This document shows, one piece after another, positions 16,759-25,942 of a DNA stretch of 64,000 nt. Positions within the stretch are counted from its first letter, which is position 1. Every line of letters starts with the position of its first letter. The notes beneath the pieces were generated by a model. That model worked only from the letters and a program-made list of their open reading frames with translations. It was not told the DNA's origin and searched no databases. Position numbers and translations under genes: made by a program. The DNA comes from DASZHJ01 sp963735465 (lineage in GTDB: Bacteria > Pseudomonadota > Alphaproteobacteria > ATCC43930 > CGMCC-115725), in the NCBI GenBank assembly GCA_963735465.1, contig CAVTLA010000002.1:496001-560000 (forward strand), written 5' to 3'.

Positions 16759-18048
16759 ATGACCCACGCGCCCGCAATCCGCGATCTCGAGATCCGGCGG
16801 CTCGGCCTCCGCCGGAGCAAGCGCCGCGCCACCGGCCTGCTGGTGCTCGCCGTGCTCGTCCTGATCGGCACCCGCCTGGTGCCGGAACCCTCCTTCGCCA
16901 TCCGGCTGATCACCGCTGCCGCCGAGGCGGCTATCGTCGGAGGGCTCGCCGACTGGTTCGCCGTCACCGCCCTCTTCCGGCGGCCGCTGCGCCTGCCGAT
17001 TCCCCACACCGGCCTGATCCCCGCGCGCAAGGACGAGATCGGCCGGTCGCTGGCCGCCTTCGTGCGCGACCAGTTTCTCGATCCCGACCTGCTGATCGAG
17101 CGGTTGCGGCGCGGCAATCGCGCCGCCCAGCTCGCCCAGTGGCTCGGCACGGCGAGCGCGGCGGAGTTCATCGCCGACCGCCTGGTGGCGATCATCCCGA
17201 TCCTGCTGAGCCGCGCCGACGACGCCCAGCTCCGCCAGTTCCTGCGCACCGCCGCCCATGGCGGGCTCAGCCGGCTTGATCTCGTTCCCACCACGGACGC
17301 GGTTCTGGAGACGATGGTGCGCGACGGCAAGCACATGGAGATCGCCGACGCGCTGATCGAGCTGGTGCAGCCCTCCCTCGCCGGCCTGCAGGAGCCGATC
17401 GTCGCCCGGGTCGGCGAGCGCACCGGGCGTTTCTTCCCGGCCTATTTCGACCGCAAGATCGCCGAAGGCGTGGTGGCCGGCGTGCAGAAATGGCTGGATG
17501 CCGTGCGCAGCCCCGGCAGCGACGAGCGCCAGCGTCTGGAGGCCTGGATGGCGGCGGAGATCGCCACGTTCCGCGCCTCGCCGGACTACGCCGATCTCAT
17601 CCGGAAGGCCCAGGCGACCGTGGTCAACCACCCTGCCCTGGCCCATTCCCTGGGAACGATCTGGGACGAGATCAAGCGCGAGCTCACGAGGGATGCGCAA
17701 TCGCCGTCGCCGCGGCTCCGCGCGGTGAGCGCCGAGGTCGTGCGGAGCCTCGGCCGGCTGCTGTCGGAGACGCCGGCGGTGCAGCAGTACCTGAACGCCG
17801 CCATCGAGCGCGTGCTGGTGGACTACATCGCGCCCTGGCGTGTGGAGATCGGCAACTACATCGCCGACGTCGTCGCCGGCTGGGACGGCCGCCAGGTCGC
17901 CGACCTCATCGAGCTCCAGGTCGGCCGCGACCTGCAATACATCCGCATCAACGGCACGCTGGTGGGCGCGCTCATCGGCAGCGGACTTTTCCTGCTGGGC
18001 GCGGCGCTGCCGGGAGTGCTGGGGGCGATCGCCGCCTTGACGCCTTAG
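16759..18048 (+). CDS. DUF445 family membrane-anchored protein
   Basis: 429 residues. A membrane helix near 25-42, then TAAAEAAIVGGLADWFAVTALFRRPL (about 51-76 overall), the family signature in which ADWFAVTALFR is nearly invariant. The bulk is long amphipathic helices, and a second hydrophobic segment lies at the end (LIGSGLFLLGAALPGVLGAI). E. coli YjiN is the best-known relative; function is unknown, though relatives associate with the cell envelope. It stands alone between patatin and DUF1028 genes. Confidence 0.85.
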   Translation: MTHAPAIRDLEIRRLGLRRSKRRATGLLVLAVLVLIGTRLVPEPSFAIRLITAAAEAAIVGGLADWFAVTALFRRPLRLPIPHTGLIPARKDEIGRSLAAFVRDQFLDPDLLIERLRRGNRAAQLAQWLGTASAAEFIADRLVAIIPILLSRADDAQLRQFLRTAAHGGLSRLDLVPTTDAVLETMVRDGKHMEIADALIELVQPSLAGLQEPIVARVGERTGRFFPAYFDRKIAEGVVAGVQKWLDAVRSPGSDERQRLEAWMAAEIATFRASPDYADLIRKAQATVVNHPALAHSLGTIWDEIKRELTRDAQSPSPRLRAVSAEVVRSLGRLLSETPAVQQYLNAAIERVLVDYIAPWRVEIGNYIADVVAGWDGRQVADLIELQVGRDLQYIRINGTLVGALIGSGLFLLGAALPGVLGAIAALTP

Positions 18049-18112
18049 ATGGCGCCAAAGGCCGGCGGGGAACGCTAGTATTCCGCCGCCGCGGACATAC
18101 CAGGAGAGCCAC

Positions 18113-18760
18113 ATGACGTTCTCGATTGCCGGCCGATGCGCGCGAACGGGCATGTTCGGCATCGCCATCACCACCTCGAGCCTGGCGGTCGGCAGCCGCT
18201 GCGCCTTCGCCCGAGCCGGGATCGGCGCCGTGCTGACCCAGCACCGGACGGATCCGCGATTGGGGCCGCTCGGCCTCGACCTGCTCGCCACCGGCTGCTC
18301 CGCAAGCGACGCCGTCGCGGCGCTGATCGCCAGCACGCCCCATCACGACTGGCGTCAGATCGCCGTCATCGACCGCGACGGCGGCACGGCGCATTTCACC
18401 GGCGCCAAGGCCGCTCCCGCCATCTCCACCGCCGCCGGCGGCAATTGCGTCGCGATCGGCAATATCCTGCGCACACCGGATGTGGCCGCGGCCATGGTCG
18501 GAGCCTTCGGGGAAACGCGGGACGCGCCGCTGGCATCCCGGCTGCTCGCCGCCTTGTCCGCCGGCGACGGCGCCGGAGGCGAGTTCAGGCCACTGCGATC
18601 GTCGGCCTTGCTGGTCGTCCACCAGCAGAACTTCCCCTTCGTCGACCTGCGCGTCGACGACGCTCCCGACCCGATCGCGGCGCTGAACGCGCTCTGGCAG
18701 GAATATCGGCCCCTGGCCGACGACTTCGTGGTCCGCGCCCTGGATCCGGATCGCGTCTAG
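18113..18760 (+). CDS. DUF1028 (Ntn-hydrolase-like) protein
   Basis: 215 residues; ATG after AGGAGAG. The start MTFSIAGRCARTGMFGIAITTSSLAVGSRC is DUF1028-like (only the pattern TFSI, GxxGIAxxTSS is essential), followed by GIGAVLTQHRTDPRLGP and GNCVAIGNIL. The family is predicted to adopt the Ntn-hydrolase fold and is often encoded near gamma-glutamyltransferases or peptide uptake systems. Its reaction is not established. It precedes the ABC importer operon by about 110 bases that hold a separate promoter-like AT-rich stretch, so it is probably its own unit. Confidence 0.85.
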   Translation: MTFSIAGRCARTGMFGIAITTSSLAVGSRCAFARAGIGAVLTQHRTDPRLGPLGLDLLATGCSASDAVAALIASTPHHDWRQIAVIDRDGGTAHFTGAKAAPAISTAAGGNCVAIGNILRTPDVAAAMVGAFGETRDAPLASRLLAALSAGDGAGGEFRPLRSSALLVVHQQNFPFVDLRVDDAPDPIAALNALWQEYRPLADDFVVRALDPDRV

Positions 18761-18803
18761 TCACGCTCCGTCGCAAAAAATGCATATTTCTTCCATTGCC
18801 CGG

Positions 18804-18825
18804 AAAAAATATCCTGATATCGTTT
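18804..18825. promoter_or_regulatory. AT-rich dyad upstream of ABC importer operon
   Basis: ATATC-CT-GATAT with outer AAA and TTT arms makes a 22-base dyad about 50 bases before the ATPase start codon, in one of the most AT-rich stretches of the window. It is well placed to be the operator for the GntR regulator encoded at the end of the operon; no FadR-type consensus is visible, so the link is only inferred. Confidence 0.4.
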
Positions 18826-18873
18826 TACGCAGAGCTTCGCGGACAAGCGAACGGTCTCAGGGAATGAAACGCC

Positions 18874-20394
18874 ATGTGCTCGGCCATCGTGGCCATGTCC
18901 GGCATCGTGAAGACCTTTGGCGGGACCCAGGCGGTCAACCAGGTGGACTTCGATGTCGCCGGCGCCGAGGTGCATGCGCTGCTCGGCGGCAACGGCGCCG
19001 GCAAGTCCACCCTGATCAAGATCCTGGCGGGGGTCTATCCCGCCGATGCCGGCGAGATCCGGCTGCACGACAAGCCCGTCGATCCCCTCACCGATAAGCT
19101 GCCGATCGCCTTCATCCATCAGGATCTGGCGCTCGTCGAATGGATGAGCGTCGCCGAGAACATCGCGCTGGCCGCGGGATATCCCCGTCGCCGCGGTCTT
19201 GTGGACTGGGGCGCGGTGCGGGCGCAGGCGCGCCGGGCGCTCGACCTCATGGGCTGCGCGCTGGACCCGGACGCGCGCATCGTCGACCTGACCCAGACCG
19301 ACAAGTCCATCGTCGCCATCGCCCGCGCGCTCGCCACCGAGGCCGAGGTGATCGTCCTCGACGAGCCCACCGCCAGCCTGCCGGAAACCGAGGTCGCGCG
19401 GCTCTTCGCGGTGCTCGACCGGCTGCGCCGGGCCGGGCGCGGCATGGTCTATGTCAGCCACCGCATGGACGAGATCTTCCGCCTCGCCGACCGCGTGACG
19501 GTGATGCGCGACGGGTTCCGCGTCGCCACGCGCGCCATCGGCGACACCTCGCCGGCGGAGCTGGTGGAGCTGATCGTCGGGCGCGTGCCCGGCCGTATAG
19601 GGGCGCGCCCGCCGATCGACCGCGGCACGGCGCTCCTGGAGTGTAGCGGCCTCGTCACGCAGGAGGCCGGACCGGTAAGCATCTCCGTCTATCCCGGCGA
19701 GATCCTGGGATTCGCGGGCCTGCGCGGCGCCGGGCAGGACAGCGTCGGCCGCGCCATCTGTGGCATCGCGCCGGCGGACGCCGGCAGCATCACGCTGGAC
19801 GGGCACGGGATCGCGCCCCGGAGTCCCGCGGACGCGGTGGACGAGGGCATCGCCTTCGTCTCCAGCAAGCGTCAGGAGGAGAGCCTCGCGCTCATCCTCT
19901 CGGTGCGCGAGAACCTCTTCGCCAATCCCGGCGTGGAAGGCCGGGGCGCGCTGTCGCCGCAGACCGCGGCGCAGGAGATAAAGCTGGCGGAGGCGCGGCT
20001 GCGCGCGGTGGGGGCGCGGCCCTTGGTGACCGAGCCCGCGATCCACACCTTTTCCGGCGGCAATCAGCAGAAGGTCGTGGTCGCGCGCTGGCTCGGCGGC
20101 GGCTTGCGGCTGCTGGTGCTGGAAGAACCCACCATGGGCGTCGATGTTGGCGCCAAGGTCGACATCTACGGGCTGCTGGCACGCCATGCCGCCAGCGGCG
20201 GCGCCGCGATCGTCGTGTCGTCGGATCTCGAGGAGGTCGCCGCCATCTGCGATCGCGCTGTCATCTTCGAGCGGGGCGCCATCACCGCCGAGCTGACGCG
20301 GGAAGAGCTTACCGTCGCCAACCTCATCACCCATGTCGCCGGGGCGACATCTCCGGCGCAGCCGGACGCGGCGAGGACCCTGCAGCATGTCTGA
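18874..20394 (+). CDS. sugar-type ABC importer, double ATPase subunit
   Basis: 506 residues with two tandem nucleotide-binding domains, the layout of RbsA/XylG-type carbohydrate importers. Domain 1: Walker A GGNGAGKST (38-46), Walker B VIVLDEPTASLPE, and an unusual signature LTQTDKSIVAIARAL. Domain 2: the Walker A equivalent GLRGAGQDSVG lacks its lysine, as is common in this family, but keeps FSGGNQQKVVVARWL and LLVLEEPTMGVD. It drives import through the permease downstream, with which it overlaps by eight bases. It is the first gene of the operon that continues to the GntR gene. Confidence 0.93.
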   Translation: MCSAIVAMSGIVKTFGGTQAVNQVDFDVAGAEVHALLGGNGAGKSTLIKILAGVYPADAGEIRLHDKPVDPLTDKLPIAFIHQDLALVEWMSVAENIALAAGYPRRRGLVDWGAVRAQARRALDLMGCALDPDARIVDLTQTDKSIVAIARALATEAEVIVLDEPTASLPETEVARLFAVLDRLRRAGRGMVYVSHRMDEIFRLADRVTVMRDGFRVATRAIGDTSPAELVELIVGRVPGRIGARPPIDRGTALLECSGLVTQEAGPVSISVYPGEILGFAGLRGAGQDSVGRAICGIAPADAGSITLDGHGIAPRSPADAVDEGIAFVSSKRQEESLALILSVRENLFANPGVEGRGALSPQTAAQEIKLAEARLRAVGARPLVTEPAIHTFSGGNQQKVVVARWLGGGLRLLVLEEPTMGVDVGAKVDIYGLLARHAASGGAAIVVSSDLEEVAAICDRAVIFERGAITAELTREELTVANLITHVAGATSPAQPDAARTLQHV

Positions 20395-21445
20395 GCACGT
20401 CGCGGCGACACGCAAGGCCCATGGCCTCTTCCATCTGATCTCCAGCCAGGCCCTGCTGCTGCTGACCGTCGGGCTGGTGATCGTCTTCTCCCTGATCATG
20501 CCGCGGACCTTCCCGACGCTTTTGACGGTGCAGTCGATCCTGAGCGACAAGGCGATCATCGCCTTCCTGGCGCTGGCGGAGATGGCGGTGATCTCCTGCG
20601 CCCAGTTCGACCTGTCGGTGGGATTCAATGTGAGCCTGCTGCACAGCCTGGCGGTCGGCCTCGTCGTCAACAACAACCTGCCCTGGCCAGTGGTGTTCCT
20701 GATCGTGCTCGCGCTTGGCGTCGGCCTCGGCGCGGTGAACGGGCTGTTGGTGCGGGTGGCGAAGATCGACAGCTTCATCGCCACGCTCGGCGTCGGCACC
20801 ATCAGCTATGGTCTCGCCGGCTGGTACACCGACGGCCAGCAGATCATCGGCAACCTGCCCTACGGCTTCACCGCCCTCGACCAGATCCGCGTTTTCGGAG
20901 TGCCGTTCTCGGCGCTGCTGCTGCTGGCCATCGCGGTGACGATGTGGATCGTCTTCGAGTTCCTTCCGATCGGTCGCTATCTCTACGTGATCGGCGCCAA
21001 TGAGCGCACCGCGGAGCTCACGGGCATCCGCGTCAACCGCTACGTGATGGCGACCTTCATGGTGTCGGGCCTCCTCACCGCCATCGCCAGCCTGGCGCTC
21101 GCGGCCCGCATCCAGGTGGGCCAGAGCAACGTCGGCCAGGAATTCCTGCTGCCGGCCTTCGTCGGCGCGTTGCTGGGGGCGACCACGGTGAAGCCCGGCC
21201 GGGTCAACGTCTGGGGCACGCTGGTGGCGGTGCTGATCCTCGCCGTCGGTATCTCCGGCATCGAGCAGCTCGGCGGCGCCTTCTATGTGGAATCGCTGTT
21301 CAACGGCGGCGCGCTGATCGTCGCCGTCGGCATGGCGGGCTGGGCCTCGCGGCGGCGGCTCCGCGCGTCGCGGGACGGCAAGGCCGCGGCCCGGATGCTG
21401 GCGGATACCGCCGCCAAGCAGCCCGCTTCCAGCAAGACGACATAA
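20387..21445 (+). CDS. sugar-type ABC importer permease (RbsC-like)
   Basis: 352 residues from ATG at 20387, inside the end of the ATPase gene. About nine or ten helices; it contains the conserved cytoplasmic coupling segment YVIGANERTAELTGIRVNR (about 195-213) and ILAVGISGIEQLG. One protein of this size normally forms a homodimeric channel. A further upstream in-frame start would bury it deeper in the ATPase gene and is rejected. A cytoplasmic tail of about 30 residues rich in Ala, Arg and Lys ends the protein. Confidence 0.92.
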   Translation: MSEHVAATRKAHGLFHLISSQALLLLTVGLVIVFSLIMPRTFPTLLTVQSILSDKAIIAFLALAEMAVISCAQFDLSVGFNVSLLHSLAVGLVVNNNLPWPVVFLIVLALGVGLGAVNGLLVRVAKIDSFIATLGVGTISYGLAGWYTDGQQIIGNLPYGFTALDQIRVFGVPFSALLLLAIAVTMWIVFEFLPIGRYLYVIGANERTAELTGIRVNRYVMATFMVSGLLTAIASLALAARIQVGQSNVGQEFLLPAFVGALLGATTVKPGRVNVWGTLVAVLILAVGISGIEQLGGAFYVESLFNGGALIVAVGMAGWASRRRLRASRDGKAAARMLADTAAKQPASSKTT

Positions 21446-21466
21446 ACATAACGAGGGGAACCGCCG

Positions 21467-22591
21467 ATGATCACCCGCCGACATGCGCTTTTGGGAAGCG
21501 CCGGACTGCTGAGCGCCCCGGCGCTGATCCGGTCCGCCTGGGCACAGGATTCCGCCGCGGCCGCCGTCGTGGCCGAGGCAAAGGCCAGCATCAAGGGCGC
21601 CGCCGAGCCGCTGAGCGCCTGGGACGGGCCGGCCGGCGGACCCAAGGCGCAGGCCGGCAAGAAGATCATTTACATCTCGTCGGATCAGCGCAACGGCGGC
21701 GCGCTCGGCGTCAGCAAAGGCGTCGAGGAAGCGGCGAAGGTCATCGGCTGGGACTTCAAGATCATCGACGGCCAGGGCTCGGTGCCCTCGCAGACCGCCG
21801 GCGTCGGCCAGGCGATCGCCCAGCGGCCCGACGGCATCATCCTCGGCACCATCGATGCGGTCGGACAGAAGGCGACGCTGGTGCAGACGGCGGAGCTCGG
21901 CATCAAGGTGGTGGGCTGGCATTCCTCCGCGGCGCCCGGCCCGATCGACGATCCCGCGGTCTTCGCCAACATCACCACGCCGCCCAAGGATATCGCGCTG
22001 ACGGCGGCGAACTACGCCATCGCCATGTCCGAGGGCAAGGCGCAGGTGGCGATCATGCGCAATTCCGAGACCGCCATCGGACGCCTCAAGGGCGATACGA
22101 TCCGCGAGCGGATCGAGCAGTGCGCCACCTGCAAGGTGCTGTCGTTCAACGTCATCCCCATCTCCGAGAGCTCGGCACGGATGCCGTCGCTGACGACCTC
22201 CTTGCTGCAGCGCTTCCCCGACGAGCTCAACTGGATGCTGGCGATCAACGATCTCTACTTCGACTTCACCGTGCCGTCGCTCCGCTCCGCCAGCATCCCG
22301 CCTGCCGGCAAGATCTCCCTGGTGTCCGCCGGCGACGGCAGCGTCTCCGCCTATCAGCGCATCCGCCAGGAGCAGTACCAGGTGGCGACGGTGCCGGAGC
22401 CCCTGAACATGCACGGGTGGATGGCGGTGGATGAGCTGAACCGCGCCTTCAGCGGCGAGAAATGGAGCGGCTACATGCCCAAGGTGCATCTGGTGACCAA
22501 GGACAATGTGGGCAAGGACGGCGGGCCGGACAACCACTTCGACCCTGACAATCGCTATCGCGACCAGTATCGCAAGATCTGGGGCGTGTGA
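21467..22591 (+). CDS. sugar-type ABC importer substrate-binding protein
   Basis: 374 residues. The N-terminus MITRRHALLGSAGLL with a double arginine and hydrophobic stretch ending SAWAQD looks like a Tat-type or Sec signal peptide cleaved near residue 26. The mature part has the periplasmic-binding-protein type 1 pattern KKIIYISSDQRNGG, GVGQAIAQRPDGIILG and LNWMLAINDLYFDF. It captures the ligand in the periplasm for the permease and ATPase just upstream. The ligand is unknown; the neighbouring amidohydrolase hints at something other than a plain hexose. Its stop overlaps the next start codon (GTGA). Confidence 0.9.
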   Translation: MITRRHALLGSAGLLSAPALIRSAWAQDSAAAAVVAEAKASIKGAAEPLSAWDGPAGGPKAQAGKKIIYISSDQRNGGALGVSKGVEEAAKVIGWDFKIIDGQGSVPSQTAGVGQAIAQRPDGIILGTIDAVGQKATLVQTAELGIKVVGWHSSAAPGPIDDPAVFANITTPPKDIALTAANYAIAMSEGKAQVAIMRNSETAIGRLKGDTIRERIEQCATCKVLSFNVIPISESSARMPSLTTSLLQRFPDELNWMLAINDLYFDFTVPSLRSASIPPAGKISLVSAGDGSVSAYQRIRQEQYQVATVPEPLNMHGWMAVDELNRAFSGEKWSGYMPKVHLVTKDNVGKDGGPDNHFDPDNRYRDQYRKIWGV

Positions 22592-23832
22592 GCGCGATGA
22601 TTCCCATCGCCAGCAGCGCCAACATCTCGGTCCTCGGCCACACCGACCAGGGCGGCAAGCCCGATGGTGTGCAGGCGATCCTGCACGAGAGCTATCTCTA
22701 TATCGGCCACATGTTCAGCGACGGCATCACCGTCGTCGACGTCCGCGATCCCCGGAAGCCGCGGCCGGTCAACTTCCTGGCCTGTCCGCCGAACACGCGG
22801 GCGAGCCATCTGCAGGTGCATGACGGGCTGATGCTGGCGGTGAATTGCGCCAACATCTGGGCCCTGCAGCAGTATCAGGATCAGAAGGATTATTTCGCCA
22901 ATCCTCTGGCCGACAGCTTCTCCCGGCGCGAGCGGTCCTTCGTGGCGGGCTTGCGCATCTTCGACGTGAAGACGAACCCCGCCGAGCCGCAGGAGATCGG
23001 CTTCTGTCCGGTGGACGGCATCGGTCTGCACCGCATCTGGTGGGTGGGCGGGCGCTATGCCTATGCGTCCACGCATTTCGACGGCTATACCGATCACATC
23101 ATGGCCGTCTTCGACATCGCCGATCCCACCAAGCCGCGGCTGGTGGGAAGATGGGCGCTCCCCGGCATGAACCGCGCCGCCGGCGAGGAGCCGGCCTGGC
23201 AGAAGGGCAAGCGCTGGGCGCTGCACCACGCCATCGTCGCCGGCAACCTGGCCTATGGCGCGTGGCGCGACGGCGGCTTCACCGTGCACGATGTCAGCGA
23301 CCCCGTCGCTCCCAAGCTCCTGAGCCACCGCCTGCTGTCGCCGCCGTTTGCCGGCGGCACCCACACGCCGCTGCCGCTCCCCGGCCGCGGTCTCGTGGTG
23401 CTGGCGGACGAGGCCACCAGCGCCAATTGCGCCGCCGGCCTCGCCCATACCTGGATCTTCGACGTGCGGGAGCCGACCAATCCCGTCTCCATCGCGACGC
23501 TGCCGCAACCGCGCGAGGCGGACTATTGCGCCGTCGGCGGCAAGTTCGGCCCGCATAATCTGCACGAGAACCGGCCGGGCCTGTTCCAGAGCGAGACCAT
23601 CGTCTTCGCCACCTGGCACAATGCGGGCGTGCGCGTCTTCGACACGTCGGACGCCTTCCGGCCGCGCGAGATCGGCTTCTGCGTGCCCGAGGCGCCGGAG
23701 CGCGTCGTCGACATCCGTCCCGGCGCGGTGCCGGTCACGCAGTCCTGCGACGTTTGCGTCGATCGCAATGGGATCATGTACGTGACCGACACCAACGCCG
23801 GGCTTTCCGTCCTGCAGTTCAAGGGGCCATGA
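22588..23832 (+). CDS. LVIVD-repeat beta-propeller protein
   Basis: 414 residues from GTG at 22588 in the stop of the binding-protein gene; ATG at 22597 is possible. At least six repeats of the pattern (V/L)xIVD-x-P follow one another: GITVVDVRDPRKP, GLRIFDVKTNPAEP, IMAVFDIADPTKP, GFTVHDVSDPVAP, TWIFDVREPTNP and GVRVFDTSDAFRP. These form blades of a propeller. No signal peptide is seen, so it should be cytoplasmic, unlike many LVIVD proteins. It contains paired His/Trp-rich loops such as LHRIWWVGG. Role unknown; tight coupling to the importer suggests handling of the imported ligand or gating of uptake. Confidence 0.85.
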   Translation: MSAMIPIASSANISVLGHTDQGGKPDGVQAILHESYLYIGHMFSDGITVVDVRDPRKPRPVNFLACPPNTRASHLQVHDGLMLAVNCANIWALQQYQDQKDYFANPLADSFSRRERSFVAGLRIFDVKTNPAEPQEIGFCPVDGIGLHRIWWVGGRYAYASTHFDGYTDHIMAVFDIADPTKPRLVGRWALPGMNRAAGEEPAWQKGKRWALHHAIVAGNLAYGAWRDGGFTVHDVSDPVAPKLLSHRLLSPPFAGGTHTPLPLPGRGLVVLADEATSANCAAGLAHTWIFDVREPTNPVSIATLPQPREADYCAVGGKFGPHNLHENRPGLFQSETIVFATWHNAGVRVFDTSDAFRPREIGFCVPEAPERVVDIRPGAVPVTQSCDVCVDRNGIMYVTDTNAGLSVLQFKGP

Positions 23833-24551
23833 GCGAGATCCATTCCCGACCCGAGAGACCCTCGCCGCCCACGATTTCGGGGGTGATCTACTCGTCGCTG
23901 CGCCAGGACATCCTGCGCGGCGACCTGCCGCCCGCGGGAAAGCTGCGCATCGAGGAGCTGTGCAAGCGCTACGGCGTCACCAGCACGCCGGTGCGCGAGG
24001 CGCTCAATCAGTTGACGACCGAGCGCTTCGTGCAGCGCCGCGACCAGCGCGGCTTCTACGTCGCCGCGGCGTCATTGGAAGAGCTGGAGCAGCTCACCAA
24101 TACGCGTTGCTCGGTGGAGCCGATCGCGCTCCGCGAGGCGCTGGCCCATCGCAGCCGGGAGTGGGAGGAGAACCTTGTCCTCGCCTGCCATCGCCTCTCC
24201 CGCGTCGATCGCTCCACCGACGCCGAGACCTTCAAGGACAATCCGGAGTGGGAGAAGGCGCATCGGGTCTTTCACATGGCGCTGATCGCGTCCTGCCCGT
24301 CGCGCTGGCTCATCGATTTCTGCCGGCTGCTGTCGGACCACGCGGCGCGCTATCGCAATCTCTCCATGTCGGTGATCTATCCCGTGCGGGACGTCCCCGG
24401 CGAGCATCGCCTGCTGATGGAGACCGCGATCCACGGCCGGGTCGAGGACGCGGTGTCGATGCTGGTGGAGCACTATCGCCGCACCGCCGACATCATCCAG
24501 ACATCCACGGCGGACGCGGACAATCGCGACGCGAGAAAGACGAGCACGTGA
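23829..24551 (+). CDS. GntR-family (FadR/VanR type) regulator
   Basis: 240 residues; its ATG overlaps the previous stop by four bases. N-terminal winged helix: YSSLRQDILRGDLPPAGKLRIEEL is split as IYSSLRQDILRGDLPPAG and LRIEELCKRYGVTSTPVREAL (about 20-62). The C-terminal all-helical FCD-type domain holds HRVFHMALIASC and EHRLLMETAIHGRVEDA with the metal/ligand His and Asp positions. It is the last gene of the importer operon and most probably controls it in response to the imported compound; the dyad at 18804-18825 is a candidate site. Confidence 0.92.
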   Translation: MSEIHSRPERPSPPTISGVIYSSLRQDILRGDLPPAGKLRIEELCKRYGVTSTPVREALNQLTTERFVQRRDQRGFYVAAASLEELEQLTNTRCSVEPIALREALAHRSREWEENLVLACHRLSRVDRSTDAETFKDNPEWEKAHRVFHMALIASCPSRWLIDFCRLLSDHAARYRNLSMSVIYPVRDVPGEHRLLMETAIHGRVEDAVSMLVEHYRRTADIIQTSTADADNRDARKTST

Positions 24552-24621
24552 GATAGATCTTCGTAACCGCAGACATCATCGAGACTCTGCTCGTGGAAGC
24601 AGGTCCATTGGGGGAAACATC

Positions 24622-25722
24622 ATGCTGATCAAAACCGACAAGCTCGACCTCGGCCCCGCCACGCCGCCCTGCGGCTGCGGGCTCCCGCACAAGGGCGCAC
24701 AGGAGCTCGGCCGCCGACATTTCCTGCGCACGGCGGCGGCGCTGGGCCTTACGGCCGCGCTGCCGAAATTCGCGGCTGCCCAGACCGCCGCGGCCAGGGT
24801 CGCCCGCATCGACGTGCATCATCACTACACCTCGCCGGCGCTCCTCGCGATGATGAAGGGACGCCGCACCCATCAGGGCTTCAACGAGGCCTGGACCCTG
24901 CAGAAGTCTCTCGACGCAATGGACGCCGGCGGCATCACCACCGCCGTCGTCAGCACCAGCGATCCCGGCGTGTTCTTCGGCGACTACGATCAGGCCAAGG
25001 CGCTGGCGCGGGACTGCAACGAATATCAGGCGCGCATGGTCTCCGAGCACAAGGGCCGCTTCGGCATGTTCACGACGCTGCCGCTGCCGGACATCGACAA
25101 CACCCTGGCGGAGATCGCCTACGGCATGGACACGCTGAAGGCCCAGGGCGTGGGCATGATGACGAGCTACGGCACCAAGTATCTCGGCGACCCCGCCTTC
25201 ACGCCGGTCATGGAAGAGCTCAACCGGCGCAAGGCCACGGTCTTCGTGCATCCCCTGCAGCCCGCCTGCTGCACGAACGTGGTGCCCGGCGTCCCCGACG
25301 TGGTGGTGGAATACGGCACGGAGACCTCGCGCACCATCGCCAGCCTGTTGATGAGCCACACCACGATCAAATTCCCCGACATCCGCTTCATCTTCTCGCA
25401 CGGCGGCGGCGACGTGCCGTTCCTCACCTTCCGCTTCCAGCGCATGGTGAGCGGCGATCCCGAGCTGATGAAGAACAATCCCGGCGGCGCCATCACCTTG
25501 CTCCAGAAACTGTATTTCGACACCGCGCAGTCCTGGAACCAGTACTCGCTGCCCTCCCTCACCAAGCTGATGCCGGTCGACCACATCGTCTTCGGCTCCG
25601 ACTTTCCGGCGGCCTCGCCCCTCGACACCGTGAATGGGCTGCGCGCCTTCGGCCTGTCCGAGGACGCCCTTGGAAAAATCGAAAGGCAGAACGCGGCGTC
25701 GATCCTGGCCCATATGACCTGA
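24622..25722 (+). CDS. Tat-exported amidohydrolase (ACMSD-like, Amidohydro_2)
   Basis: 366 residues; ATG after TTGGGGGA. Residues 29-54 hold a twin-arginine signal, GRRHFLRTAAALGLTAALP, with cleavage near AAAQ; a 30-residue stretch including CGCG precedes the arginines. The catalytic barrel has the metal ligands of the decarboxylase/hydrolase group: DVHHHY (His pair), VFVHPLQP, FSHGGGDVP and FGSDFPAASP. It belongs with 2-amino-3-carboxymuconate-6-semialdehyde decarboxylase and gamma-resorcylate decarboxylase relatives, but acts outside the cytoplasm. It sits 70 bases behind the GntR gene and likely processes the ligand taken up by the ABC importer. Confidence 0.88.
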   Translation: MLIKTDKLDLGPATPPCGCGLPHKGAQELGRRHFLRTAAALGLTAALPKFAAAQTAAARVARIDVHHHYTSPALLAMMKGRRTHQGFNEAWTLQKSLDAMDAGGITTAVVSTSDPGVFFGDYDQAKALARDCNEYQARMVSEHKGRFGMFTTLPLPDIDNTLAEIAYGMDTLKAQGVGMMTSYGTKYLGDPAFTPVMEELNRRKATVFVHPLQPACCTNVVPGVPDVVVEYGTETSRTIASLLMSHTTIKFPDIRFIFSHGGGDVPFLTFRFQRMVSGDPELMKNNPGGAITLLQKLYFDTAQSWNQYSLPSLTKLMPVDHIVFGSDFPAASPLDTVNGLRAFGLSEDALGKIERQNAASILAHMT

Positions 25723-25942
25723 CGCCATTCAGCGTCAGCCGGCGGTACGGCGCAGCCGGCTGTCGGTCCGGACAAACACGCAGAAGAGCCGCGCGGCTGA
25801 CAGTGACACCGGCCGCTTGCACCAAGGACGCGAGTTGAACTGCGCAAACCCCGGCCCAGCGGCTCCTGACGCCCGAGCTTCCGAGGGCGGTCAACTAGAT
25901 CCCGACCGCATCCGCGTAACTTTCTTCAAACATTGGTCTGGC

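Noticed and set aside
18113..18760. DUF1028 gene as first gene of the importer operon
   Set aside because: An AT-rich promoter-like stretch and dyad of about 110 bases separate it from the ATPase gene, so I keep it as a separate unit.
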